Assembly: GCA_021768705.1 (NCBI GenBank)
Contig: JAETUG010000013.1
Coordinates: 1 to 58,841, forward strand
Length of the DNA stretch: 58,841 bases
From: Bacillota bacterium
GTDB lineage: Bacteria > Bacillota > Clostridia > Lachnospirales > Anaerotignaceae
Direction: 5' to 3'
A program made the translations under genes and the position numbers. This document shows positions 16,045 to 23,877 of the stretch, in pieces (position 1 is the stretch's first letter; each line of letters begins with the position of its first letter). The notes under the pieces are model-generated. The model ran no database searches. It had not been told where the DNA came from and saw nothing but the letters and a program-made list of their open reading frames with translations.

Positions 16045-16185
16045 CCGTCCCCGCGCAGGTGGTCTGTCGGTGGGAATGTCTAACGAAGTGTCTCTTTCCC
16101 ACCGACACCCACCGAGGGAAGGGGACGGCTCGAAAATACTGTGCAGTAACTTAAAGGGGACGGTCGAGAACCTTTGCAGTAACTT
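16045..16185 (+). repeat. Palindromic repeat family, copy A
   Basis: Outer arms CCGTCCCC (16045-16052) and GGGGACGG (16121-16128); inner arms GGTGGtcTGTCGGTGGGAA and TTCCCACCGACAcCCACC. The core is about 84 bp and is followed by a tail with two GCAGTAACTT units. Copies B and C at 39.1-39.7 kb share the termini and the inner motifs. Confidence 0.8.
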
Positions 16186-16186
16186 T

Positions 16187-17017
16187 TTATTCAAAATGCT
16201 CTGGATGAATTCCAGACCATCCTGTCTGGGGCATCGTCATCAGCCGATACACATCCTCCAATTCCAAGTCGAAATCAAAAATATCCAGATTTGCCTTCAT
16301 CCGTTCCGGTGCGGAGGATTTCGGCAAGGGCAGTACATTATTCTGTAGGCAGAACCGCAGACAGATTTGCGCGGGGCTTTTCCCATATTTTTTTGCCAAC
16401 TCCAGAATCAGAGGGTCATCCAGCAGCTTGCCCCTTCCCAAAGGACTCCATGCTTCTGCCTGTATGCCATGGGACTGACAGAAAGCAGTGGTGGCATGCT
16501 GTGTATAGCCCGGATGGAATTCCAGCTGATCTACCATAGGCATGGTGTTGGCGTTTTTCATCAGATGCAGCAGGTGCTGGGGCAGAAAATTGCACACCCC
16601 AATGGCACGGACAGCCCCTTCTTCATAGAGCTGTTCCAGGGCTTTCCAGCTTTCCGTCACCAGTGGCTTCCAATCTGCGCCGGGGTAGGGCATGGGCCAA
16701 TGGATCAGGAACAGGTCCAGATAATTTACCCCCAAGTCCTTCAGGGTGGCATCAAAGCTGGCCATGGTCTTATCGTATCCCAGTTCCGTTTTCCATACCT
16801 TGGAGGTCAGGAAAATTTCCCGACGGGGGATGCCGCTGTTTTTCACAGCCCGACCCACAATTGCTTCATTTTCATATTTTCTGGCGGTATCCAAATGGCG
16901 ATACCCCACCTGCAAGGCATCCAGAAGGGTGCTTTCTTCTTTTACCAGATAGGTGCCAAAGCCCAAAAAGGGCAGTTCCACACCGTTTTCCAAAACGAAT
17001 CCTTTTTCACTGATCAT
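16187..17017 (-). CDS. Aldo/keto reductase family oxidoreductase
   Basis: A 276-residue NADPH-dependent aldo/keto reductase with the catalytic tetrad in place: Asp43 (HLDTARKYENE), Tyr48, Lys73 (LTSKVW) and His106 (LIHWPMP). The NADP-binding end LPLPKSSAPERMKANLDIFDF is intact. It reduces carbonyl compounds; the substrate is unknown (methylglyoxal-type and 2,5-diketogluconate-type reductases are close in form). GGAGG precedes the ATG. It lies 12 nt after the CCA enzyme gene on the same strand and is probably co-transcribed with it. Confidence 0.92.
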   Translation of the reverse strand: MISEKGFVLENGVELPFLGFGTYLVKEESTLLDALQVGYRHLDTARKYENEAIVGRAVKNSGIPRREIFLTSKVWKTELGYDKTMASFDATLKDLGVNYLDLFLIHWPMPYPGADWKPLVTESWKALEQLYEEGAVRAIGVCNFLPQHLLHLMKNANTMPMVDQLEFHPGYTQHATTAFCQSHGIQAEAWSPLGRGKLLDDPLILELAKKYGKSPAQICLRFCLQNNVLPLPKSSAPERMKANLDIFDFDLELEDVYRLMTMPQTGWSGIHPEHFE

Positions 17018-17029
17018 TGTGATCCTCCT

Positions 17030-18259
17030 TTACAGTAGATTTCTTTCTTCCAAAATAGAACGAGCCTGTTTTGTCAGAAATTCCTTTGTATTTTTTGCAG
17101 GCTCGTGCAGAACCAGTTCCAGTAGTTCCGCAAGGACGCTGCCCAGTTCTTTGCCGTGGGGCGCACCCATCTCCATTAGGTCTTTGCCCGATAGTTTCAA
17201 TGTTTTCAATGTCAGACAATCGCCATCTGCCAGGATTTTTTCGAACAATGCCTTGCTTTTCGGATGGGGCGAAGCAGGGCGCAGGATGGATTGCAGCAGC
17301 AAAAGCTGTTCCGTGGCTTCTTCGCCGATGGTTCCTGCCAGTTTCCGCAGGGGATAAGCCTCCGTGGGAACGTCATGGGGCAGATAGTCCAACAGCAGGC
17401 AGACCCGTTTTAGGGTATGGTTATCAAATTTCATGCCCTTCAGGAAGTTTTTCGCTTCAAGGGAAGTGTAATCCTGCAAAACAACGCACCAGCGGAGCAG
17501 AGCGTCCCTGGGACAAGCGGAGATCTGCTCTAAAATCGTCTGGCTGCGGGCGATCAGACGGGCGGACAGCGTGGGGTTGATCTGCGCCAAAAGACCGCTT
17601 TCCCACAGCAAGGGCATTTTTTCTTTGAAGGGGGAAAGCCATAGTTTTTCCAATTCCTCCCGAATTCGTTCTACGCTGATTTTTTGTATCAATGCCGTAT
17701 TGGCGCAAAGGGCCGCCCAAGTTTCCTCTTCGATTTGAAAGCCCAGCTGTGCCGCAAAGCGCACACAGCGCAGCATCCGCAGGGCATCCTCTTGAAACCG
17801 CAATGCAGGGTCGCCTACGCCACGAATGGTTTCTGCCGCAATGTCCTCCTGCCCATGGAAAGGGTCTCGGAAGCCCTCGTCAGGGTGATAGGCGATGGCG
17901 TTCATGGTGAAGTCTCGGCGGAGCAGGTCTTCTGTCAGGTTTTTGGTAAAGGAAACTTCATCGGGGTGACGGCAGTCGGCATATTCGCCGTCTACGCGAT
18001 AGGTGGTCACCTCGTAATTCTCTTTATGAAGCACCACGGTGATGGTGCCGTGCTGGATGCCTGTGTCAAAGGTATGGTCGAACAGGGTCTTTGTTTCTTC
18101 GGGCAGGGCAGAGGTGGTGATGTCCCAATCCTGAGGAATGCGCCCCAGAATGGAATCCCGTACACAGCCGCCTACGATATAGGCCTCGTGACCGCCTTTG
18201 TTCAGGGTATCTAAAATCAATGCCACATCGGCGGGCATGGTAACTTTTAGTTCGCTCAA
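17030..18259 (-). CDS. cca: CCA tRNA nucleotidyltransferase
   Basis: A 409-residue class II nucleotidyltransferase that adds or repairs the 3' CCA end of tRNAs. Motifs: IVGGCVRDSILG (nucleotide binding), DWDITTSA with the two metal-binding Asp, RRDFTMNAIAY, and RFQEDALRMLRCVRFAAQLGF (neck region, NTP recognition). The start is TTG, since GGAGG lies 7 nt upstream; an earlier TTG in frame overlaps that site. The presence of a CCA enzyme fits with the tRNA gene at 19072, which does not encode CCA. A short C-terminal extension beyond the usual length is likely the body/tail domain. Confidence 0.92.
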   Translation of the reverse strand: MSELKVTMPADVALILDTLNKGGHEAYIVGGCVRDSILGRIPQDWDITTSALPEETKTLFDHTFDTGIQHGTITVVLHKENYEVTTYRVDGEYADCRHPDEVSFTKNLTEDLLRRDFTMNAIAYHPDEGFRDPFHGQEDIAAETIRGVGDPALRFQEDALRMLRCVRFAAQLGFQIEEETWAALCANTALIQKISVERIREELEKLWLSPFKEKMPLLWESGLLAQINPTLSARLIARSQTILEQISACPRDALLRWCVVLQDYTSLEAKNFLKGMKFDNHTLKRVCLLLDYLPHDVPTEAYPLRKLAGTIGEEATEQLLLLQSILRPASPHPKSKALFEKILADGDCLTLKTLKLSGKDLMEMGAPHGKELGSVLAELLELVLHEPAKNTKEFLTKQARSILEERNLL

Positions 18260-18297
18260 ATATAAAACCTCCAATCGGTCAGGTTAGGATTATTGTT

Positions 18298-18366
18298 ATT
18301 ATACATGATGCAGGAAAAAAAGAAAACGACAATAGAAAATGCTCCCTAAAAAAGGAAGCATTTCAG
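18298..18366 (-). promoter_or_regulatory. Terminator followed by cca promoter
   Basis: On the minus strand AAATGCTTCC pairs with GGGAGCATTT (18363-18337), a terminator for the remnant upstream. Then TATAAT (18303-18298) is the likely -10 box of cca, with a weak -35 TTTTCT 17 bp before it. Confidence 0.6.
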
Positions 18367-18396
18367 AGGAAGAATATGATGTTGTTTTTTGTGGGA

Positions 18397-18663
18397 TCAC
18401 TTTTTATCGCAGGGCTTTACTTCGACTTCTTCTTGATCGAAATCAATGAAGATCTGGTAAGCGTAGTTGTCGTCGCTGGTATCCCAAACCTCTACATATT
18501 TGGGGGTCACTTCAATGAGGATTTCTGTATCCTCGTGGCTGTATTTATTGTAGCTGCCCCAGAGGTATTTTTTATAGCCCTCTTCAAAGCGTCTGCCGGG
18601 TTCATCTACCACCAGACCGCAGTTTTTCGCCACACCTTCTACTTGGATGCCGCCGTAGCACAT
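18397..18663 (-). pseudogene. C-terminal fragment of a pyridoxamine 5'-phosphate oxidase-like protein
   Basis: The 88-residue frame begins at a mid-domain position: MCYGGIQVEGVAKNCG corresponds to the internal strand of the split-barrel flavin-binding fold, and EEGYKKYLWGSYNKYSHEDTEILIEVTPKYVEVWD to its C-terminal half. The N-terminal half of the family is missing. The frame can be read a few codons upstream without a stop, but the homology ends at the ribU remnant, so a deletion is likely. The start has no clear ribosome-binding site. Family assignment is from pattern memory and is moderate. Confidence 0.5.
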
Positions 18664-18677
18664 GGCAACCTGATGAT

Positions 18678-18845
18678 TTATGCGTTTTTGGCTTTCGATG
18701 CGGCTGCAGCGGCGGAGCTGTTTCCGTGGAGGATGGGGCTCAGTCGTTTATATAATACCATGGCACCCACGGAGTTGATGCCGCATTTGATGAGGTTGAA
18801 GGGGATGATGCCGAAGATTGCCAGTGTCAGGGTGCTTTGCACCAT
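18678..18845 (-). pseudogene. ribU: 3' remnant of riboflavin transporter gene ribU
   Basis: A 55-codon frame, MVQSTLTLAIFGIIPFNLIK then INSVGAMVLYKRLSPILHG, matches the last helices of RibU, the ECF-type riboflavin-binding S component, normally about 190-200 residues. Upstream, where the N-terminal two thirds should be, lies half an FMN riboswitch, so one deletion removed the 3' half of the riboswitch and most of ribU. The fragment cannot bind riboflavin as it stands. Confidence 0.75.
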
Positions 18846-18929
18846 GTCAGCCGATGGAACTGCAAAGCACCATCGGGTCGCGGACTTTTACCGCCGGTAG
18901 GGAATTGCACCCTGCCCTGAAGAATCACC
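18841..18929 (-). promoter_or_regulatory. FMN riboswitch remnant (5' half of an RFN element)
   Basis: On the minus strand the RFN consensus is clear: TTCAGGGCAGGGTG, AATTCCCTACCGGCGGT, AGTCCGCGACCCG, then the variable stem CCGATGG/CCATCGG and CTGAC.TGGTG. The second half, with the CCGACAGTaaAGTC-type segment and the 3' strand of P1, is absent; the sequence passes directly into ribU coding sequence. It cannot form the FMN pocket. Confidence 0.88.
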
Positions 18930-18930
18930 A

Positions 18931-18959
18931 TATCTATTTACGAAGCAAGCACAGCACAA
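18931..18959 (-). promoter_or_regulatory. Promoter upstream of the riboswitch remnant
   Basis: On the minus strand TTGTGC (18959-18954), 17-bp spacer, TAGATA (18936-18931). It still stands in front of the truncated riboswitch, so the remnant may be transcribed. Confidence 0.6.
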
Positions 18960-19022
18960 AAGATGGATGTGTGCAATAGGAATTTATAATTTTTATTTTT
19001 TTGTATTTTGTGAAAAAATACA

Positions 19023-19051
19023 TTGACATTTGGAAAAGTTGGTGGTAATAT
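19023..19051 (+). promoter_or_regulatory. tRNA-Lys promoter
   Basis: TTGACA (19023-19028), 17-bp spacer, TAATAT (19046-19051), a near-consensus sigma-A promoter 20 nt before the tRNA. Confidence 0.85.
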
Positions 19052-19071
19052 ATCTCTTGCAGTTGAGATAT

Positions 19072-19144
19072 GCGCCCTTAGCTCAGTTGGTAGAGCAACT
19101 GACTCTTAATCAGTGGGTCTAGGGTTCGAGTCCCTAAGGGCGCA
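19072..19144 (+). tRNA. tRNA-Lys (anticodon CTT)
   Basis: A 73-nt cloverleaf: acceptor stem GCGCCCT/AGGGCGC, D arm GCTCAGTTGGTAGAGC, anticodon stem ACTGA/TCAGT with loop CTCTTAA (anticodon CTT at 19105-19107), and T arm TAGGG-TTCGAGT-CCCTA. The 3' CCA is not encoded and must be added by the CCA enzyme. Confidence 0.97.
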
Positions 19145-19157
19145 TCTGATCAAAGGA

Positions 19158-19198
19158 GAGGCGGGTTAAGCTTTATGCTTGGTTCGCTTCTTTTTTTG
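19158..19198 (+). terminator. tRNA-Lys terminator
   Basis: GAGGCG (19158-19163) pairs with CGCTTC (19185-19190), with an inner AAGC/GCTT stem, followed by seven T. Confidence 0.75.
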
Positions 19199-19248
19199 TT
19201 TCTCTCCAATCCTTCCTGAAAATCCAGACTACTAAAAAGTTATATATC

Positions 19249-19284
19249 AAAAGACTATCCAAAAGACTATCTAAAAGACTATAT
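19249..19284 (+). repeat. Three tandem 12-mers
   Basis: AAAAGACTATCC, AAAAGACTATCT and AAAAGACTATAT lie head to tail. The last unit can pair with the following GGTCTTTT (19289-19296), giving a weak terminator-like hairpin. No protein or promoter explains the repetition. Confidence 0.75.
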
Positions 19285-19360
19285 AGGTGGTCTTTTTTGA
19301 TTGCCTGTTCCATAGAATATTTCAGAGACGATTTTTGGTCGGGAAGCAGGGGGAATGACT

Positions 19361-20350
19361 ATGGAGGAGATCTACGAAAAAATATTGTGGGAAGGATATG
19401 GACTGCATTACAAACATGGTACGCGGACGCGGACGGGGCTGGTCTGCCGCACGGATATGGGGATTCGGGAATTGAAAAAGCCCAGGGGTAGCATGGACAG
19501 CCTGCGTTTGGCCTTCGGCGTGAAGGAACAGCTGCGGAAAAATGGCTTCTGCAATATCAGCCGGTTTTATCGGGCATTGGACGGGGAACCTTTTTATCGC
19601 TACGATGGGGTGCTGTATCTTTTGGAGGATGTGATGCCCCAGGATGCTCTGGAGGAGGATGGTGCCGCAGCTTTTATCCGCGGCGCGGATACCTTGGGGC
19701 AGATGCATAAGGCGGCAAAGGGGCTGAAAAGTGATTCTGCCCGCTGGGAAAAAGACCGTCTGCCAAAGCTTTATGCCAAACGGCGGAGCGAGCTGGCGAA
19801 AGTACGCCGGCGAAACGACAAACGGGGCAGCTATGATGCCATCGATCTGCTGCTGCTGCAATACTATGACCAATACATGGCGCAGACGGCGGAAGCGGAG
19901 GAGCTGCTGGAAAAAGGCGGCTATGGCGAAGCCGTGGAAAAAGCGGAAGGGGAAGGCGGCTTCTGCCATAATGCCTATAAAGGGGAAGCCCTGCGGCTGG
20001 ATGAAAAGGGATGCATCTATGTGGGGAATTTTGATAAATGCACCACGGAGCTTCCCTTGGCGGACTTGGCGGCCTATCTGAGAAGATATCTGAAAAAGAC
20101 CGATGGGGCAGAGGCAGGCATCCACGCCATGCTGGAAAGTTATGGGAAGCATTGTCCCCTTTCGGAAAAAGATCTGATCCTGCTGCAGGGGATGCTGGTC
20201 TATCCGGAAAAATTTCTGCGGCTGGTCAATGAATACTATAATCGGCGCAGAGCCTGCGTTTCTCCCGCCATGCAGGAACGGCTGGCGGCGGCTGCCAGAG
20301 AAGAGAAGGATGGGGTAAAACTGAAAAACATCATTTCCGGGGGCTGTTAG
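19361..20350 (+). CDS. CotS-like spore coat protein (kinase fold)
   Basis: A 329-residue protein with the layout of the CotS/YutH family of spore coat proteins, which have an aminoglycoside phosphotransferase-like fold: TRTRTGLVCRTDMGIRELKK (strand region with Lys), VKEQLRKNGFCNISRF, YDGVLYLLEDVM (hinge), GADTLGQMHKAAKGL, then GGFCHNAYKGEALRLD, ending with VGNFDKCTTELPLADLAAYLRRYLKK in place of the metal-binding loop. The catalytic HGD motif is replaced by CHNAYK, as in coat proteins, so kinase activity is doubtful. The start is ATG 19361: AGGGGG is 7 nt upstream, whereas the earlier ATG nearly touches it. Confidence 0.8.
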   Translation: MEEIYEKILWEGYGLHYKHGTRTRTGLVCRTDMGIRELKKPRGSMDSLRLAFGVKEQLRKNGFCNISRFYRALDGEPFYRYDGVLYLLEDVMPQDALEEDGAAAFIRGADTLGQMHKAAKGLKSDSARWEKDRLPKLYAKRRSELAKVRRRNDKRGSYDAIDLLLLQYYDQYMAQTAEAEELLEKGGYGEAVEKAEGEGGFCHNAYKGEALRLDEKGCIYVGNFDKCTTELPLADLAAYLRRYLKKTDGAEAGIHAMLESYGKHCPLSEKDLILLQGMLVYPEKFLRLVNEYYNRRRACVSPAMQERLAAAAREEKDGVKLKNIISGGC

Positions 20351-20471
20351 GAGGAGCAAAGGCTTCTCTTAACGGCCTTCCTTCTGTTTTTTCTGTTGCA
20401 ACTTTTCTGAGAAGGGATTAAAATAGAGGATGAAGAACTCTGCAAATTTTTCCCCGAAGGAGGAGAAACAG

Positions 20472-21956
20472 ATGAAGAAGTATCATTTCCAAAAGGATAA
20501 TCAGGATTTTGACCAGACAGTCCGTCTGGATGATATAAATGAAAAAGTAAAACAACTGAATCAGAATACTGCCGACGATGAACTGGGCGATGCCAATGCT
20601 TTTTTGGATGCCTTTGAGTCGGAAAAATTTGATATGCCCATAGAAGAACAGGAAGAAGAGGACTTTGGAGATACCCGCAGACCCGAGCCTGCGCAGCCGC
20701 CTGTGCCTCCCACAGAAGGGGATGGGGACGATGAATGGGACGAATATAATGAGGAAGAGGAAGAAGAGGACGGCTATTTTGGCCTGAGCAAAAGGACAGC
20801 CACCCTGCTGGCAGTGGTGGGGGTCATTGCCTGTATTTTTGGGTTCTCTTTGGTGCGCTGTGGGTTCCACCCCAGCAAAGCCCCGGTGGAAGCTTCCGGA
20901 CAGGCTTTCCCCATGCTGGTGGAAGAGGTTTTGGATGAAGAAGAGATCATCGTTTATGATATTTCAGAGGAGGATAAAAAGACTCTGAAGCTGACGGAAA
21001 AAACAAAGATGACCGATGAAGCGGGACGGGCCGTTGCCCATGGCGGTGTGAACGTAGGGGATCTTTTCCTGGCGGAGCTGGATAAGGATGGGAAAACAAT
21101 TCTTTCCATTGATTACAGCGACACAGCTCTCCAGTCGGAAGAAGTGACCGGATTGGAAGTGGATACGAAAAAACAGACCCTTTCCAATGAAGAGGAGACC
21201 TACGAATATGGCGAGAAAGCCCTGTTCCTCTATGACGAGGAAGAAATCGACCCCGAGGACTTAGAGCCCTGCGATGTGCTGCTTTTGAAGAGCTATGAAG
21301 AGGTGGTCTGGTTTGCGGAAGTGCAGGAATATCACGGCTATATCCTTGTAGAAAATACAAAAAATATCAAAAACGGCAAGCTGCAGTTGGATGAGGAAGC
21401 ACCCATCCCTCTGGAAGAAGGGGCGAAGATCCCCGCAAAAGAAGGCAGCCACACAGTAACGGTGACCGGCTCCAATATCGAAACCAGAAAGGACAGTATT
21501 CTGGTGGAGGCGGGCAAGGAATTTGAATATGACCTTTCCAAAGCCCAGGAAAAGGTGGGTGTTATCATCGTCAATGCCAATGTGAGCGATTATAAACTGT
21601 ATATCAACGGTGCAGCGGCGGAAAGCCCCGCAGTGTTGCCCTTGGGTGAATATGACCTTGTGATCCTGAAAAACGGTTATACGGAATGGAACCAGCATGT
21701 ATCCCTGCAGCAGGATAGTGTGACAGTCAATGCAGAGCTTCAGCGGGATATCCAGTATGGTACCCTGACCGTAACAGCCGATGTGGACGGTGCATGGGTC
21801 TATATCAATGGCGAAGAATACGGCGTGGCACCTATGCAGGTGAACCTGCCCTATGGTTCCTATCATGTGACCGTGGAAAAGAGCGGCTATGCCGATTTTA
21901 GGCAGACCATCCAGATCCAGGGGAGCGCAGCAACGCTCCATGCGACCATGGAATAA
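20472..21956 (+). CDS. Membrane-anchored PEGA-domain protein
   Basis: A 494-residue protein. Residues 1-105 are highly acidic and probably cytoplasmic; one membrane helix follows (TATLLAVVGVIACIFGFSLV); the rest is outside the cell. Two PEGA-type beta domains lie at the C-terminus: INGAAAESPAVLPLGEYDLVILKNGY and INGEEYGVAPMQVNLPYGSYHVTVEKSGY. PEGA domains occur on surface proteins that bind polysaccharide or other surface components. The start is the ATG after GAAGGAGGAG. It stands in the same direction as the phosphohexomutase 45 nt downstream. The function is unknown. Confidence 0.85.
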   Translation: MKKYHFQKDNQDFDQTVRLDDINEKVKQLNQNTADDELGDANAFLDAFESEKFDMPIEEQEEEDFGDTRRPEPAQPPVPPTEGDGDDEWDEYNEEEEEEDGYFGLSKRTATLLAVVGVIACIFGFSLVRCGFHPSKAPVEASGQAFPMLVEEVLDEEEIIVYDISEEDKKTLKLTEKTKMTDEAGRAVAHGGVNVGDLFLAELDKDGKTILSIDYSDTALQSEEVTGLEVDTKKQTLSNEEETYEYGEKALFLYDEEEIDPEDLEPCDVLLLKSYEEVVWFAEVQEYHGYILVENTKNIKNGKLQLDEEAPIPLEEGAKIPAKEGSHTVTVTGSNIETRKDSILVEAGKEFEYDLSKAQEKVGVIIVNANVSDYKLYINGAAAESPAVLPLGEYDLVILKNGYTEWNQHVSLQQDSVTVNAELQRDIQYGTLTVTADVDGAWVYINGEEYGVAPMQVNLPYGSYHVTVEKSGYADFRQTIQIQGSAATLHATME

Positions 21957-22001
21957 AAAGGTTGCCTGTGTTTTTATAAATAATGCTAAGGAGGAAACAT
22001 C

Positions 22002-23732
22002 ATGGAAGACTATCGTGTAAGATACCAACAATGGCTGGAAGACCCCTCTATCGATGAGGAAACAAAGGCGGAGCTGAGAAGCATCGCTGATGATGAAAAT
22101 GAGATCAAAGAACGCTTCTTCAAGGAACTGGAATTTGGTACCGGCGGCCTGCGGGGCATCATCGGCAACGGCAGCAACAGACTGAACCAGTATACCGTTG
22201 GGAAAGCCTCTCAGGGTCTGGCAAACTACATCAAGAAAGAAGGCACCCAGGCAAAAGGGGTTGCCATTGCTTACGATTCCCGTTTCATGTCCCCCGAATT
22301 TGCGGAGGTGGCAGGGCTGATTTTTGCGGCAAACGGCATCCCTGCTTTCGTGTATCCTTCCCTGCGTCCCGTTCCCATGCTGTCCTTTGCAGTCAGAGAA
22401 CTGGGCTGTACCGCTGGCGTTGTGCTGACTGCTAGCCATAATCCCCCCGAATATAACGGCTACAAGGTATATTGGGCAGACGGCGCCCAGGTGGTAGCCC
22501 CCAGAGATAAGGGCATCATCACAGAAGTAAACGCAGTCACAGATTTTGGTCAGATACAGCGGATGGATAAGGCGGAAGCCGTAGAAAAGAAGCTGTTCAA
22601 CCTGATTGGCGAAGAAGTGGACGAAGCCTTTGATAAAAACGTACAGGCACAGCTGATGTGTCCCGATATGATCCAGCGCATGGGGGATCAGCTGAATATC
22701 GTTTATACCCCTCTGCATGGCTCCGGCAATATGCCTGTGCGCCGCAATCTGGCAAAAGCAGGCTTCAAAAATGTATATATTGTAAAAGAACAGGAACAGC
22801 CTGATTCTTCCTTCTCTACGGTGGATTATCCCAATCCCGAGGATACAAAGGTATTCGTTCTGGCACAGAAGCTGGCGGCAGAAGTGAATGCTGATGTGAT
22901 CATCGGTACAGACCCCGACTGCGACCGTGTAGGTGCCATGGTGAAAGATGATAAAGGAGAATTTGTTGCCCTGACCGGCAATATGGTAGGCGCTTTGGCA
23001 ACAGAATATATCCTGGCTCGCAGAAAAGAACAGGGCAGACTGCCTGAAAACGGTGCTGTCATCAAAACGATTGTAAGTACAGAAATGATCGCACCCATCT
23101 GTGAAGAATATGGCGTGAAGAAGATCGATGTTTTGACAGGCTTCAAATTCATCGGGGAACAGATCAAGGGCTTTGATGAAACGGGCTCCAACACTTATCT
23201 GTTCGGCTTCGAAGAAAGCTATGGCTGTCTGGCAGGCACTTACGCAAGAGACAAGGATGCTGTTTATGCCTCCGTTATGATCTGCGAAATGGCAGCTTAC
23301 TATAAAGAAAAAGGTATGACCCTCTACGAAGCATTGTTGGTGCTGTATGAAAAATACGGCTATTATCGGGAAGGCGTAAAATCTATGACCATGAAGGGAC
23401 TGGAAGGCATGGCACGCATCCAGCTTATCATGAAGACCTTCCGTGAAAATACACCTGCGGAACTGGGGGGCTATAAAGTTGTAGTAGCAAAGGATTATAA
23501 AACACAGGTATTTAAAGATATGGTGACAGGCGCAGAAAGCGGCAGTCCTCTGCCCGTTTCCGATGTACTGCACTATACCTTGGAAGACGGCACATGGGTT
23601 TGCATCCGCCCCTCCGGCACAGAACCCAAGCTGAAATTCTATATCGGCGTAAAAGCAGACAGCCTGCAGGCTGCCCAGGATAAAGTGGCAATGCTGGATC
23701 AGGATATCGAAGCAAAGGTCGCTGCAATCTGA
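22002..23732 (+). CDS. Phosphoglucomutase / phosphomannomutase (alpha-phosphohexomutase)
   Basis: A 576-residue alpha-D-phosphohexomutase that interconverts hexose 1- and 6-phosphates. All four loops are present: catalytic phosphoserine in LTASHNPPEYNGYKVY, metal-binding GTDPDCDRVGAM, sugar-binding GFEESYGCL, and phosphate-binding RPSGTEPKLKFY. Length fits the PgcA-type enzymes of Firmicutes, which supply glucose 1-phosphate for glycolipid, glycogen or exopolysaccharide. AAGGAGG precedes the ATG. Sugar specificity cannot be read from the sequence. Confidence 0.93.
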   Translation: MEDYRVRYQQWLEDPSIDEETKAELRSIADDENEIKERFFKELEFGTGGLRGIIGNGSNRLNQYTVGKASQGLANYIKKEGTQAKGVAIAYDSRFMSPEFAEVAGLIFAANGIPAFVYPSLRPVPMLSFAVRELGCTAGVVLTASHNPPEYNGYKVYWADGAQVVAPRDKGIITEVNAVTDFGQIQRMDKAEAVEKKLFNLIGEEVDEAFDKNVQAQLMCPDMIQRMGDQLNIVYTPLHGSGNMPVRRNLAKAGFKNVYIVKEQEQPDSSFSTVDYPNPEDTKVFVLAQKLAAEVNADVIIGTDPDCDRVGAMVKDDKGEFVALTGNMVGALATEYILARRKEQGRLPENGAVIKTIVSTEMIAPICEEYGVKKIDVLTGFKFIGEQIKGFDETGSNTYLFGFEESYGCLAGTYARDKDAVYASVMICEMAAYYKEKGMTLYEALLVLYEKYGYYREGVKSMTMKGLEGMARIQLIMKTFRENTPAELGGYKVVVAKDYKTQVFKDMVTGAESGSPLPVSDVLHYTLEDGTWVCIRPSGTEPKLKFYIGVKADSLQAAQDKVAMLDQDIEAKVAAI

Positions 23733-23750
23733 TATAAGAAAAAACAAAAA

Positions 23751-23780
23751 GTCTCTCGAAAGAGAGGCTTTTTTGTTTTT
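23751..23780 (+). terminator. Phosphohexomutase terminator
   Basis: GTCTCTC (23751-23757), GAAA tetraloop, GAGAGGC (23762-23768), followed by TTTTTTG. Confidence 0.9.
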
Positions 23781-23877
23781 TAGATAAATGGCATCAAAAT
23801 ATTCTATATATCCAATATTGAAATGAGCAGGGGAAGGTGGTATTCTTTTGATACATTTTGGAAGGGAGGAAGGAAAA

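Noticed and set aside
18841-18929. A working FMN riboswitch
   Set aside because: The second half of the element, including one side of P1 and the 3' ligand-pocket strands, is absent.
19249-19284. A CRISPR array
   Set aside because: Only three 12-bp units without spacers; no cas genes in the window. The DUF1887 nuclease alone is not evidence for a CRISPR locus.
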